A stretch of DNA of 64,000 nucleotides. It comes from JAUIJL01 sp965366625. GTDB taxonomy: Bacteria; Acidobacteriota; Thermoanaerobaculia; Multivoradales; J023. Each line of letters starts with the position of its first letter. Position 1 is the first letter of the stretch. This document shows positions 34,360 to 43,679 of the stretch, one piece after another. Below the pieces are notes generated by a model that worked only from the letters and a program-made list of their open reading frames with translations, did no database searches and was not told the origin of the DNA. Location of the stretch: positions 20,515-84,514 of the forward strand of contig CBDUGP010000028.1 of the NCBI GenBank assembly GCA_965366625.1, read 5' to 3'. The position numbers and the translations under genes are program-made.

Positions 34360-36392
34360 GTGAGGCCCGGGATCCGTTCTCGGACCCGGGTCCGATGGCT
34401 CTCGGCCGTTTGCCGGCCGCCGTCGTTTGGCTCGGGATCTTCGGCATGCTCTGGATTTCCTTTGCCCAGCTCTTCTTGAGCTTTCCGGTGCTTTACGACA
34501 CGGATTCCTACTTTCATCTGAGCGTCGGACGGCTCTACGCCGAACACGGTCTCGTCGATGATTTGCCTTGGGCCCGATTCTCCGCGCTTCACGAGGGTTT
34601 CGGCGACAAGGAAGTGCTCTTTCACATCTTTCTGGCACCGTTCGCTTCCGGGGAATCTCCGGAAGTGGGTGGGCGATGGGCCCTGGCTTTTTGGAACGCT
34701 TTGGTGGTCGTGGTGTTGGCGGCGGTCGGCCGACGCCTAGCCGGATCCTGGGGGCTGTTGGCGCCGCTTTTGGTCTACGCCGGCTCTTACGATTTCATCG
34801 GCCGATTGATCCGCTTGCGCCCTGAGACCCCGGCGCTCTTGCTGTTCATCGCCGCCGCCCTCTGTGTCGGCTCGGGTCGATATCGAGGGTTGGGTTTCGT
34901 CGCTTTTTTGTTCACCCTTTCCTACACCGCTTTCCATGCGCTCTTGGGTTTGTGTGGATTGTGGTTTCTGCAGGCCGCCTGGGTCCGCGGCCGAATACGC
35001 CCGGCGATGGTGGTTTATCCCGTTCTGGGTGCGGTTTTGGCCTTGTGGATCCACCCCCATTTCCCCCATAACCTGGTGATTTGGAAGATCCAGAGCCTCG
35101 ATTTTTTCCAAAACAAGGCGGCTCTCGACGTGGGCGAGGAAATCGCTGCCCAGCCGACCGATGTTGTTCTGGGCTACAACCTGCCTTGGCTGGTGGCGAT
35201 GGTGGGCATTTGGTTGGCGGGTGGCCGGGGCGGGCGCCTCTTCGCCCATGGCAGCGCTGATCTTCAGCTCACGCAAGAAGAGCCCGGCTCCGAGAACGTC
35301 AGGTCCGAGAACGTCAGGTCCGAGGATGCTGAAGCGCTTCGCGATGCGCTGGTATTGGCCGCCTGCGTCTTCGGTGTGCTCTACCTTTTGATGCTGCGAT
35401 TTTCGACCCACTTCTTACCTTTGGCCACCCTGGCGATTTTGGCGTGCGTCGGCAGGCCGTCGAAATGGATGCCTTTGCCCGGCCGCGGCCGAGTGCCGCT
35501 GGTGTTGGTGCTGGTCTTGGCCTTGGGCGCCGGCGGTTGGCGCGCGGGCCATTTGCTGAGTCTGCTGGCGGCTCCGCCCGCCGAGGGTTCGAGGGAAGCG
35601 GATTGGAGACAATTCGCCACCGCCGTTCCACCGGACGCCAAGGTTGCTGCTTGGTGGGGGCATACCCAGACCTACGTGTTCTTTGCCCCCCAAGGCAGGT
35701 ACTTGAATGTGCTCGATCCCGTCTTTATGGCGGTGCCCTATCCAGAGGTGTATCAGGCCCAACGCCAAGTCTTCGACGGTTTGGAGCCGGACGTGCCACG
35801 GGTTTTGGTCGATCAGCTGGACTCCGACTTCCTGGCTGCCTCCCGCAATCACCGCTACCCGAGTCTTTTTGAGCGTTTAAGGCACGATCCCCGGATCGGT
35901 ACGCGTTATCAGGGTCATTCCCTGCTCTTTCAGCTGCGGCCGGGAAATAATGATCGCTTCGTGCTCGGTTGGCGCCGGGTACCCCCTGGATTCGAGCTGC
36001 CGATCGCCGGCGATGTGTCGATCGTCGACTGGCCGGCCTATCCGCTCGCTACCGAGCCGCGGATTCGGGCGGTTGAAGGGTATGTGGATGCCCTTCGATT
36101 CGGCGACGAAGGGTGTCTCGCCATGGTCCACGATTTCCTAGTCGAGCCGTCCGAGGCGGGCTTCCGTAGCTGGGAGCTGGCGCCCTATGGGCCGACGACC
36201 CTGTGGCTCGACCAAAAGCTGTTGGTCTCGACTCGGGCCAGCATGGAAGCGTTTCTCGGCAGGGGCCTTCGGCTGACCGCCGAACTCGAAGTGGGCAGTC
36301 ACCGGTGGACGGTGCTCACCTGCCGAGGCGAAAAGATCGGGCAAGGAGATTCTCCCTACAGTGGCTTCTACCTACTCGATCGAAGTCCGTAG
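34356..36392 (+). CDS. GT-C-like multi-spanning membrane glycosyltransferase, probable
   Basis: 678 residues. About ten membrane segments, then a C-terminal soluble domain (about 410-678). The first extracytoplasmic loop starts LYDTDSYFHLSVGRLYAE with an acidic DTD as in GT-C enzymes (PMT/ArnT/oligosaccharyltransferase-like), followed by HEGFGDKEVLFHIFLAPFASG. A 15-bp repeat gives SENVRSENVRSED in a loop. No specific family is recognised, so the GT-C call rests on topology and motif. ATG 34356 overlaps the NhaC stop, so both are co-translated, which is an unexplained pairing. The GT2 at 30198 could supply its polyprenyl-phosphate donor. Confidence 0.65.
   Translation: MSEARDPFSDPGPMALGRLPAAVVWLGIFGMLWISFAQLFLSFPVLYDTDSYFHLSVGRLYAEHGLVDDLPWARFSALHEGFGDKEVLFHIFLAPFASGESPEVGGRWALAFWNALVVVVLAAVGRRLAGSWGLLAPLLVYAGSYDFIGRLIRLRPETPALLLFIAAALCVGSGRYRGLGFVAFLFTLSYTAFHALLGLCGLWFLQAAWVRGRIRPAMVVYPVLGAVLALWIHPHFPHNLVIWKIQSLDFFQNKAALDVGEEIAAQPTDVVLGYNLPWLVAMVGIWLAGGRGGRLFAHGSADLQLTQEEPGSENVRSENVRSEDAEALRDALVLAACVFGVLYLLMLRFSTHFLPLATLAILACVGRPSKWMPLPGRGRVPLVLVLVLALGAGGWRAGHLLSLLAAPPAEGSREADWRQFATAVPPDAKVAAWWGHTQTYVFFAPQGRYLNVLDPVFMAVPYPEVYQAQRQVFDGLEPDVPRVLVDQLDSDFLAASRNHRYPSLFERLRHDPRIGTRYQGHSLLFQLRPGNNDRFVLGWRRVPPGFELPIAGDVSIVDWPAYPLATEPRIRAVEGYVDALRFGDEGCLAMVHDFLVEPSEAGFRSWELAPYGPTTLWLDQKLLVSTRASMEAFLGRGLRLTAELEVGSHRWTVLTCRGEKIGQGDSPYSGFYLLDRSP
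35289..35318 (+). repeat. 15-bp tandem repeat x2 in the GT-C-like gene
   Basis: Two identical TCCGAGAACGTCAGG units plus a diverged third; encodes SENVR repeats. In frame. Confidence 0.88.
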
Positions 36393-36539
36393 GGCTCTTG
36401 TGGACGAAATGCCGTCTAGTCGAACGGGCTTTGCAATTGCACTGGACCGCGGCCCGCAAACCTCTTGCCGGTGGTGGTCGACACCGGTATCCACTAAACT
36501 TCTTGCATCCTTTCCGTCTCAAGTCAGCTCGAGGACCCT

Positions 36540-38366
36540 ATGTATACGAGCCCCACACGTCTGAAAGCATCGCCCTTTGCCGTCTTGATCCTGATGGGGA
36601 TCTCGATGACGGCGACCTCATCCGCTCAAACCGGAACCACTCGCGAGGGTATTCACGTGGTTCGTCCGGGCGACACGCTGGAATCCTTAGCGTTGCAATA
36701 TATGGGCTCTTCCGAGCTTTGGCGGGACATCTGGGAGAGGAATCCGGAGATCAAGAATCCCCATTTCCTACGCCCGGGCGACAAGGTCCTGCTGCCGTTT
36801 CGTCGCCTGCCGAACGAGAGCGCATTTGTTTCCAAGCTATCGAATCGAGTTGAGCAATGGCGGCCGCCGCTCGCCCGCGAGCCATCCACCATTTACGACG
36901 TCTTGCGGGCCATGGACCAATTGGAAACGGGCAAGCGTTCTTCGGCTGAGATTTCCTTCCCCGATCTTTCCTTGCTGCGTCTGAACGAGGAATCGAAGAT
37001 TATTCTCGAGCCCACCTCACGGCTCGGCACCACCGTCGACCGCCGGCAGGTTGAGTTGGTGACGGGTCAAGTCGATCTCGAAGGGGAAAGCTCTGATGCA
37101 TCCCCGAGTTCGTCGATCCAATTGGTTATGGGCGACGCCAAAGCCGCCCCTCAACCGTCGGAGAGCGGTGAATTGCGAACCCGAGCGCGCATGGCCGAAA
37201 GCACTGCCCAATTGATGGTCTATAGCGGTTCCAGCGAGTTAGAAGCCGGCGGCGCCAAAGTGGCCGTGGATGAAGGCATGGGCTCGTCGGCAAAGAAGGG
37301 CGAAGCGCCGTCTCCACCGGAAGAGCTGTTGGACGCGCCTGAACTTGCCCAGCCCGCGGACGGTGCTGAGTTGGCGACCCCCCGCCCCGGCTTCTCCTGG
37401 TCGTCCGTCGACGGCGCCAGGGATTACACGCTGGAAGTCTGTTTTGACGCCGTTTGCGGAGTTCTCGAGCGACGGGTGGTGGGTTGGACGAAAACCGAGT
37501 GGAAACCCGAGGGCAACCTGCCGATCAGCAAACTCTTCTGGCGGGTGACCGCCACCAGTCCCTCGGGACTGGACGGTTATCCTGCCACTTCCCGTCCGTT
37601 CGAAGTCACCAGTGACCAAGAAGACCAAAGACCACCGTCGGTAGCGTTCAAAGTCGACGGCACCCACTTGCCCCCGCGCTACGGGCTCAACCGCCATTGG
37701 GTGCTCGGTCGGGGCACCTTGTTGGAGGCCCAGGCGGACGACGGTGAGAGTGGCTTGGAGCGTTGGATTCCCTTGCTCGACGGCGAAGAAGTATCACCCC
37801 AGGCGTGGAGTTCTGGGCCGTGGGAAGCGGGAGTCGAGCATGAAGCGTCTTTCGTTGCGGTCGATCGAGCCGACAACCGTGCCGAGCTGGAGCCGGTACC
37901 ATTCGTCTTTGACGATCAACCGCCCACTCTAACCTGGGGTTTGGAGCACGTCGGTCCCCAAGGCACCTTGGAAGCGCCGGCTTCGGTCTTTGACGGGTTG
38001 CCTTGGAATCCTAGTCGTCAATCCTTGTCGATCAACGATCCCCACAGCTGGTTGCCCTGGCGAAAGCAAATCTGGACTCTGGATCGCGATCCGCGGCAAA
38101 TTCTCATCCGCCCCAACAGACCCGTGCGAGTTCGGGTCAACGGATCGTCAGAGGTGGTGCTCGGTCCGGAGCGTGGTTTGTGGATCTTGGCCGAAGACGC
38201 CATTTGTGAAGTCATCGATCGATTCGACTACGGTTCGGTGCTGGAGGTTGAGGGCGGTTTCTTGAACAAGAGCACGGTATTGGACTTCGAGATCGAAGCC
38301 AGGGACCCCGTAGACAACCGGGTCCAAGGGGTCTTGAAGCTGGAAACCCTCGGTAAGGAAAAATAG
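36540..38366 (+). CDS. Secreted LysM and FecR-like domain protein
   Basis: 608 residues. Signal peptide (PFAVLILMGISMTATSSAQ), then LysM (about 38-85: IHVVRPGDTLESLALQYM ... NPHFLRPGDKVLLPF) which binds peptidoglycan glycan strands. Residues about 110-235 resemble a FecR domain (ISFPDLSLLRLNEESKIIL ... VELVTGQVDLEG), and Ig/fibronectin-like repeats follow (PADGAELATPRPGFSWSSV; PPSVAFKVDGTHLPPRYG). GAGG 5 bases before ATG 36540. It is 4 bp ahead of the sensor-kinase gene, so a wall-binding protein and a kinase form a two-gene unit. FecR domains usually relay surface signals to ECF sigma/anti-sigma systems; here the partner seems to be a kinase. Confidence 0.85.
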   Translation: MYTSPTRLKASPFAVLILMGISMTATSSAQTGTTREGIHVVRPGDTLESLALQYMGSSELWRDIWERNPEIKNPHFLRPGDKVLLPFRRLPNESAFVSKLSNRVEQWRPPLAREPSTIYDVLRAMDQLETGKRSSAEISFPDLSLLRLNEESKIILEPTSRLGTTVDRRQVELVTGQVDLEGESSDASPSSSIQLVMGDAKAAPQPSESGELRTRARMAESTAQLMVYSGSSELEAGGAKVAVDEGMGSSAKKGEAPSPPEELLDAPELAQPADGAELATPRPGFSWSSVDGARDYTLEVCFDAVCGVLERRVVGWTKTEWKPEGNLPISKLFWRVTATSPSGLDGYPATSRPFEVTSDQEDQRPPSVAFKVDGTHLPPRYGLNRHWVLGRGTLLEAQADDGESGLERWIPLLDGEEVSPQAWSSGPWEAGVEHEASFVAVDRADNRAELEPVPFVFDDQPPTLTWGLEHVGPQGTLEAPASVFDGLPWNPSRQSLSINDPHSWLPWRKQIWTLDRDPRQILIRPNRPVRVRVNGSSEVVLGPERGLWILAEDAICEVIDRFDYGSVLEVEGGFLNKSTVLDFEIEARDPVDNRVQGVLKLETLGKEK

Positions 38367-38370
38367 GTCG

Positions 38371-40368
38371 ATGGCATCCGACTCACTGAAGAAGCTGCGA
38401 ATTCCGCTGCTGGCCCAGCTGATCTTGGCCCTCGTGCTGATGGGCCTGCTGCCGTTCGCCGTGTCCTTTTTCCAGCTGCAACGCCAAGCGGAGGTGGTCG
38501 AAACCCAGGCCAAGGACAGCCACCACCTGGCCACCCGCACGGCGGTCCAACGGCTTCAAAGCTTTGTCGATACCTTCGTCGGAGTAGCCCGAGCCATGGC
38601 CGAGCACCCGGCGGTGCTCGCCGGACGCCGAGATCAAGCTCTGGGGGATGCCTTGACCGGAACGGTGTCCGCCGTACCGGGTGTTTTGGCGGTGGGTGTG
38701 TTCAATCGCCAAGGGGAATCCGTGGCCCTGGCCCAACGCATGGCGATCGCCGAGAGGATCGGTTCCATCTTCGGAGAGCCGGTCGGAGAGCCGGTCGATA
38801 GCGGTGTTTCAAAGGGCACTCCAAAGCTGGAAATCCTCACCGGAAACTCTGGTGGAAGATTTCTGCGCATCCGCTACCCCTTGGAGACGGATCAAGGATT
38901 CTTGGTGTTGATCGCCGACGCCCAGCCGATGGAGGTGCTGATTGACGTTCCCGAGCTGGGGGAATCCTTCGAGACCTTGTTGGTCGATCGCAATCGCAGG
39001 GTTTTGGTCGGTGGCACCGAACGAGACTTGGATCGGTTTCCCGAAGAAGTCTTTGCTTCCGGGTTGGGCAAGGCGGGCTCCTGGTCGCGAATTTTCCGTG
39101 AGCCCGACGAAAACGGCCGGCCCACGGATATCGTCGCTGGACGTGCAGATCTTCTCGATATGCCATGGACGGTGATCTCGCGCCAGAGCGCATTCGAAGC
39201 GGAGCGAGCTAAGGCCGAAATGAAAAAGGTGCGCCTCGCGGCTCTGGCCCTGGCGCTGACCCTTACCTTGTTGATCAGCAGTTTCGCTTTCGCCACGGTC
39301 ATTCGACCCCTGCGTCGATTGGTCGCCGCCCAAGCGCAGCTCGTCGGTCAGCCTGCCGAAACCGGAGTCTCGGAAATCGCCCAATTGGAGGCTTCCTTCC
39401 AAGCTTTGCAGCAGCGGATCAAAGACAAAGAGGAGCTGGGGGATATCTTCCTCGGCCGATACCAAATCACGGATTTGGTGGGGTCCGGGGCCATGGGCTC
39501 GGTGTTCCGCGGCTGGGATCCCAAACTCCAGCGGGCCGTGGCGCTCAAGACGATCCATGTCGACACCGACGAGGTCGATCAAGACAAGCTTTTGGGCAGC
39601 TTGCGGGACGAAGCGGCGATCAGCGCGCGCATCCATCAGTCCAATATCGTCACGGTTTACGACATCGAAGATCGCGGCAGCACGGCATTTATCGCCATGG
39701 AATACGTCGAGGGGGTCAACCTCCAGGGGCTCTTGCGCAAACGCACCCGTTTGCCCGCGTCCGACGCCATACCCATGGGCGCCGGTCTGGCACGCGGATT
39801 GGCCACCGCCCACAGTAATTACTTGGTTCACCACGACGTTAAACCGGCCAATTTGCTCCTGGGATTCGACGGCTCAATCAAGCTGACGGATTTCGGCGTT
39901 TCCCTTTCGCTGACTGCCGCCAGCCAAAAAAGCGACGTCATCTGTGGCACGCCGGGTTATCTCGCCCCTGAATGTTTCGAAGGCGAGGGATATACCCCGG
40001 GCAGTGATGTGTGGGCATTGGGGGTCGTGCTGTGGGAGTCCGTGGCGGGTTATAACCCTTTTCGGGGTGGCAGCTTGAGGGCGACCCTCGGGCGCACCAT
40101 GACCATTCACCCCGAGCCTCTTTCGGACCTATATCCGGACGTGCCGGAGGAATTCTCGGACCTGGTGCGAAGGCTCTTGGTCAAGGATCCTGCGGAGCGG
40201 CCTTCGGACGGCCAAGAAGTGGCAGAGGAGTTGGAAGATATCTGCCGGCGCTTGAACCTCCATTGGGCGCCGGACTTCTCCGACATGATGAAGGAAGCCG
40301 AGTCTGAGCCGGCGGCGTTTAAAGACGCGCCGACCATATGGGTCCCCAAAGAGGGCGGGACTGTCTAG
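38371..40368 (+). CDS. Membrane-sensor Ser/Thr protein kinase, HRD changed to HHD (kinase 3)
   Basis: 665 residues. A membrane segment (LLAQLILALVLMGLLPFAVSF), an extracytoplasmic Cache-like sensor (about 35-280: AVQRLQSFVDTFVGVARAMAE, VPGVLAVGVFNRQG), a second segment (LAALALALTLTLLISSFAFATV) and a HAMP-like helix lead into the kinase (about 366-625): GSGAMGSVFRG, VALKTIH, YLVHHDVKPANLLLG, LTDFGVSLS, GTPGYLAPECF. The catalytic loop reads H487-H488-D489 instead of HRD, a non-RD kinase type; the catalytic Asp is kept, so activity is plausible but activation-loop control may differ. This sensor-kinase layout resembles a histidine-kinase front on a Ser/Thr kinase. Co-transcribed with the LysM/FecR-like gene. 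A 12-bp repeat (38773-38796) encodes GEPVGEPV. Confidence 0.92.
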   Translation: MASDSLKKLRIPLLAQLILALVLMGLLPFAVSFFQLQRQAEVVETQAKDSHHLATRTAVQRLQSFVDTFVGVARAMAEHPAVLAGRRDQALGDALTGTVSAVPGVLAVGVFNRQGESVALAQRMAIAERIGSIFGEPVGEPVDSGVSKGTPKLEILTGNSGGRFLRIRYPLETDQGFLVLIADAQPMEVLIDVPELGESFETLLVDRNRRVLVGGTERDLDRFPEEVFASGLGKAGSWSRIFREPDENGRPTDIVAGRADLLDMPWTVISRQSAFEAERAKAEMKKVRLAALALALTLTLLISSFAFATVIRPLRRLVAAQAQLVGQPAETGVSEIAQLEASFQALQQRIKDKEELGDIFLGRYQITDLVGSGAMGSVFRGWDPKLQRAVALKTIHVDTDEVDQDKLLGSLRDEAAISARIHQSNIVTVYDIEDRGSTAFIAMEYVEGVNLQGLLRKRTRLPASDAIPMGAGLARGLATAHSNYLVHHDVKPANLLLGFDGSIKLTDFGVSLSLTAASQKSDVICGTPGYLAPECFEGEGYTPGSDVWALGVVLWESVAGYNPFRGGSLRATLGRTMTIHPEPLSDLYPDVPEEFSDLVRRLLVKDPAERPSDGQEVAEELEDICRRLNLHWAPDFSDMMKEAESEPAAFKDAPTIWVPKEGGTV

Positions 40369-40375
40369 CCGGCCA

Positions 40376-41827
40376 CTATTTGCGCCAGAACGCGACGGTC
40401 ATCAACGCCACCAGGGCGTAAACCTCGAGCCGTCCCAGCCACATCAAGACCACCATTACCACCTTCTGCCACGGCGCGAAGAAGGCGAAATTTCCGGCCG
40501 GGCCGACGGCGGAGAGCCCCGGGCCGATGTTGCCCAAGGTGGCGATGGCCGCGCCGGCAGCGGTTTCCAGGTCAGGGCTGCCGATCGTCAGCAGGATGGT
40601 GCCCAAACCCCATCCCGAAAAATAGAGGAAGAAGAATCCCATCACGCTGCGGACCACCGTTTCGGGTACAACTTTTCCATCGACGAAAACCGCGATGATG
40701 TGGCTCGGGCTGAACATCATCCGCGCTTCTCTAGCTGCTGCCTTCAAGCCGATGACGAAGCGCATGATCTTGACCCCACCGGCGGTGGAGCCGGCGCAGC
40801 CGCCGACGAACATGAGCACAAAGATCAAGATGCGCGCCGTATTCGGCCATTGCTCATAATCGGCGGTGGCGAAACCGGTGGTGGTCAAAATGCCCGCCAC
40901 CTGGAAGAGGCTGTCGAGGAACGCTCTGGGGGCGTGGGTGTAGGTGCCGCTCGACAGCAGCACGGCGGTGATCGCAGCGGTCACGCCGAACGTGATGAGC
41001 AAATAAATTCTCAGCTCATGGTCACCGACGAAGCTACGCCAGCCGCGTTTTTGCTTGAGGCCGTAGTAAAGCGAGAAATTCGCCCCTGCGAGCATCATGA
41101 AAACAACGATGATGATTTCTACCCACGGCGATTGAAAGGCCGCCACCGAGGCGTTGCGAGGGGAAAATCCCCCGGTAGAGAGGGTCGAAAAGGTGTGGGT
41201 CAGCGCGTCATAGAGGTTCATGCCGGCGAGCATGAGCAGCAGAGTTTGGGCGGCGGAGAACGCGAGGTAGATTTTCCACAGCACGCCGGCGGTATCGTGG
41301 ACCCGCGGGTGAAGGGTTTCCGCAGTAGGTCCGGGAACCTCTAATTTGTAGAGAAAGCGAGCACCCGGGCCCAGCTCGGGCAGCAGTGCCACGAAAAGCA
41401 CGATGATGCCCATTCCGCCCAGCCATTGGGTGAAGCTGCGCCAGAACAAGATGCCGTGACCGTTCGACTGGATATCTTGCATCACCGAAGCGCCTGTGGT
41501 CGTGAATCCCGAAGCGGATTCGAAGAGCGCGTCGGCGGGTTGAATCAAAGAGCCCGTGGCCATGTACGGCAAGGCGCCGAAGATCGACGCCAACATCCAA
41601 CCGCCAACGACGATCAAGAATCCCTCGCGACGATAGAGTTCGCCCGTGCCCCGTGACAAGACGATCAAAAGACCGCCCGAGGCCCCGGTGATGCCGGCGC
41701 AGATGGCGAATGCCACGGCGTCGGAGATTTCGCCGTACAACACCGAGCATAAGCCGGGAAAAAGTTCGGCCGCCGCTAGGATCAACAAGAGCCGACCCAG
41801 AAAACGAAGGGGGGGACGCCAATTCAC
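40376..41827 (-). CDS. trkH: TrkH-family potassium uptake channel subunit
   Basis: 483 residues. Four MPM-type repeats with selectivity filters: SASGFTTTGASVM, FSTLSTGGFSPRN, TTTGFATADYEQW and, after the GGCAGSTAGGVKIMRF gate, TLGNIGPGLSAVGP. About ten membrane segments. It forms a K+ channel gated by the TrkA-type NAD-binding ring encoded just upstream. Starts at GTG 41827. Convergent with the kinase gene, with 7 bp between the stops. Confidence 0.95.
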   Translation of the reverse strand: MNWRPPLRFLGRLLLILAAAELFPGLCSVLYGEISDAVAFAICAGITGASGGLLIVLSRGTGELYRREGFLIVVGGWMLASIFGALPYMATGSLIQPADALFESASGFTTTGASVMQDIQSNGHGILFWRSFTQWLGGMGIIVLFVALLPELGPGARFLYKLEVPGPTAETLHPRVHDTAGVLWKIYLAFSAAQTLLLMLAGMNLYDALTHTFSTLSTGGFSPRNASVAAFQSPWVEIIIVVFMMLAGANFSLYYGLKQKRGWRSFVGDHELRIYLLITFGVTAAITAVLLSSGTYTHAPRAFLDSLFQVAGILTTTGFATADYEQWPNTARILIFVLMFVGGCAGSTAGGVKIMRFVIGLKAAAREARMMFSPSHIIAVFVDGKVVPETVVRSVMGFFFLYFSGWGLGTILLTIGSPDLETAAGAAIATLGNIGPGLSAVGPAGNFAFFAPWQKVVMVVLMWLGRLEVYALVALMTVAFWRK

Positions 41828-41828
41828 G

Positions 41829-41872
41829 TTGGACCTCTCAAATTGGATCTCTCACGTCGGATCTTTCAGACG
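41829..41872. repeat. 14-bp tandem repeat x3 in the trkA-trkH spacer
   Basis: Three diverged units with the core GGA(C/T)CTCTCA at 41831, 41845 and 41859 (period 14), filling most of the 63-bp gap. As it is outside a gene, the period need not be a multiple of three. Confidence 0.75.
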
Positions 41873-41890
41873 AGCCTCGTCCGGCGTGGG

Positions 41891-43246
41891 TCAAGAAGGC
41901 TCACGGCCGGGGAATAAGAGCTGTACCGTGGGCAAGTGTTCGACCTGGGTGAAGATAATCACCGTATCGCCGACTTCTAAGCGATCCTGACCGCGGGGAA
42001 CGAAAACCCGTTCTCCACGTACCACCGCGCCGAAAATAATTCCCCGCGGCGGTTTGATTTCCGCCAGCGAGCAACCCACGGCCGGGCTAGCCGGGGCCAA
42101 GGTACGTTCCAAGATCTGGGCTTCACCGCTGTTCAGCGAAGCGATATTGGCGTTATAACCGCTTTGGATGTAGCTCTGGATCCGTTCCGCCGCGATGCTG
42201 CGGGGGGAGACGATATTCATCAGCCCGAGCTTCTTCCACAAATGGGACGTCTCCGCCCGTTGAACTAAGGCCACCACGGTTTGGACCCCCAGTTCCTGGG
42301 CCAAAAGGCTGGCCATCAAATTCTGTTCGTCGTTTCCGGTCAGGGCCACGAAGGAGCGAGCTTCGGGAATCCGCTCGGCCTTCAACAGGTTGAGGTCGTT
42401 GGCGTCGCCGTGAATGACCTCGAAATGGGGGCACTGCTGGGCTAACCGTTCAGCCCGTTGATAGTCGCGTTCGATGATTTTCACCTGATCCACATGGCCG
42501 TCGAGGGCTTGGGCCACGGTGTGGCCGGTGATACCGCCGCCGGCGATCACCGCTGTGCCGTAATGTCGACCCTTGGAGCTGACCATGCGCTCGACCTTGT
42601 CGGTGGATTCGGACCGGCAGAGGATCAACGCATGATCACCGACCCGGGCTTTGTCGATTCCAGAGGGAATGATCAGCTCGTCGTCGCGAAAAAGAGCGAC
42701 CACCAAGCTCCCCGTCGGCAGGTCCACCTCGCTCAAGGGTTTTCGGGTGAGCAAAGATCCCTCTTCGAGATGAATCTTGCGCAACTGAACCTTGCCGTGG
42801 GCCAAATATTCCACCGCAAGGGTGCTGTGGCCGAGCAGATGGTTGAGGATTCGAGTGGTAGAAAGCAGTTGGGTAGACAGCAGCAAATCGGCGGCGAAGA
42901 CCTTCTCATAGGTCCGGCGGTGGGTGGTGATGTCCTCCGCCAAGCCGACCCTGACCACCGAACGCTTGGCGCCGAGGCTTTTGGCCAAAACCGAGGCCGC
43001 GAGATTCGACTCGTCCGACGAGGAGACGGCCATGAACAGGTCGCAATCCCGAACTTTTGCTGCTTCGAGAACCGGCACATGGGCGCCGTTACCCACCACC
43101 ACACCGACGTCCATGGCCTCCTCCACCCGTTCTTGGAGGGAAGGATCCAGGTCGATGACCATCACATTGTGACCCTCTTGGGAGAGGGTGCGCGCCAAGT
43201 GGAATCCCACCTCCCCCGCCCCCATTACGGCAAATCGCTGACCCAT
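41891..43246 (-). CDS. trkA: TrkA potassium-transport regulatory subunit
   Basis: 451 residues with the doubled RCK architecture: N-half GAGEVGFHLARTLSQEGHNV (Rossmann GxGxxG) with IDLDPS and TrkA-C, then a second Rossmann AVIAGGGITGHTVAQAL and a second TrkA-C. NAD(H)-binding residues are intact in both halves. It assembles as a ring on TrkH and opens the channel with nucleotide binding. GAAAGGAAACCG precedes ATG 43246. Upstream of trkH in one operon (63-bp spacer). Confidence 0.95.
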   Translation of the reverse strand: MGQRFAVMGAGEVGFHLARTLSQEGHNVMVIDLDPSLQERVEEAMDVGVVVGNGAHVPVLEAAKVRDCDLFMAVSSSDESNLAASVLAKSLGAKRSVVRVGLAEDITTHRRTYEKVFAADLLLSTQLLSTTRILNHLLGHSTLAVEYLAHGKVQLRKIHLEEGSLLTRKPLSEVDLPTGSLVVALFRDDELIIPSGIDKARVGDHALILCRSESTDKVERMVSSKGRHYGTAVIAGGGITGHTVAQALDGHVDQVKIIERDYQRAERLAQQCPHFEVIHGDANDLNLLKAERIPEARSFVALTGNDEQNLMASLLAQELGVQTVVALVQRAETSHLWKKLGLMNIVSPRSIAAERIQSYIQSGYNANIASLNSGEAQILERTLAPASPAVGCSLAEIKPPRGIIFGAVVRGERVFVPRGQDRLEVGDTVIIFTQVEHLPTVQLLFPGREPS

Positions 43247-43679
43247 CGGTTTCCTTTCGATCTTTTTCTTGTGGCAAGAGATTCGTTTCTTTGAATCATC
43301 TTGTCGTTCAAGAGGGATCTTTTCATCGATCGACTTTCAGTTGTAGGCCCTTCCCAAGCCGCGACGCGGCGAGTGAAGATCCGCGAATTTCAAATTCATG
43401 AATGCTATTCAAATAGGTAGATTTTTATAGTCTGGCACCGACCTAGAAAATTCGAAGTTTTGCCGCATTGCGGCTTGCGGAGGCCTTAGGCCAGTGCAGA
43501 TAATCATGGGTCACAAATGCTGAATAAACCGGTCTGTCCGGATTTGCCTCGACATCGGGTTCGACTCCTCTAGGAAAAGCGGGCCGGTGCCGGGGAAGGA
43601 TAAAATTGACACTCAGACGCTCATCGTCGAAATGGCCGATAAGGCCAATGCAACGCTGGAATCCCAGCTAGGAGGATGC
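43247..43679. other. 433-bp divergent intergenic region with AT-rich patch
   Basis: Separates divergent trkA and the TonB receptor. An AT-rich stretch (about 43388-43435) with TATAGT at 43426-43431 could be a -10 element for the receptor, but no good -35 is visible at 17 bp spacing. Low confidence as a promoter. A leader (43587-43679) in frame with the receptor is unlikely to be coding. Confidence 0.35.

Noticed and set aside
43545..43575. GGTTCGACTCC resembling a tRNA T-arm
   Set aside because: The flanks do not pair as a T-stem and no acceptor or anticodon arm can be folded around it.
43587..43679. Upstream in-frame extension of the TonB receptor
   Set aside because: It would place about 31 residues before a clear signal peptide; the AGGAGG site sits just before ATG 43680.
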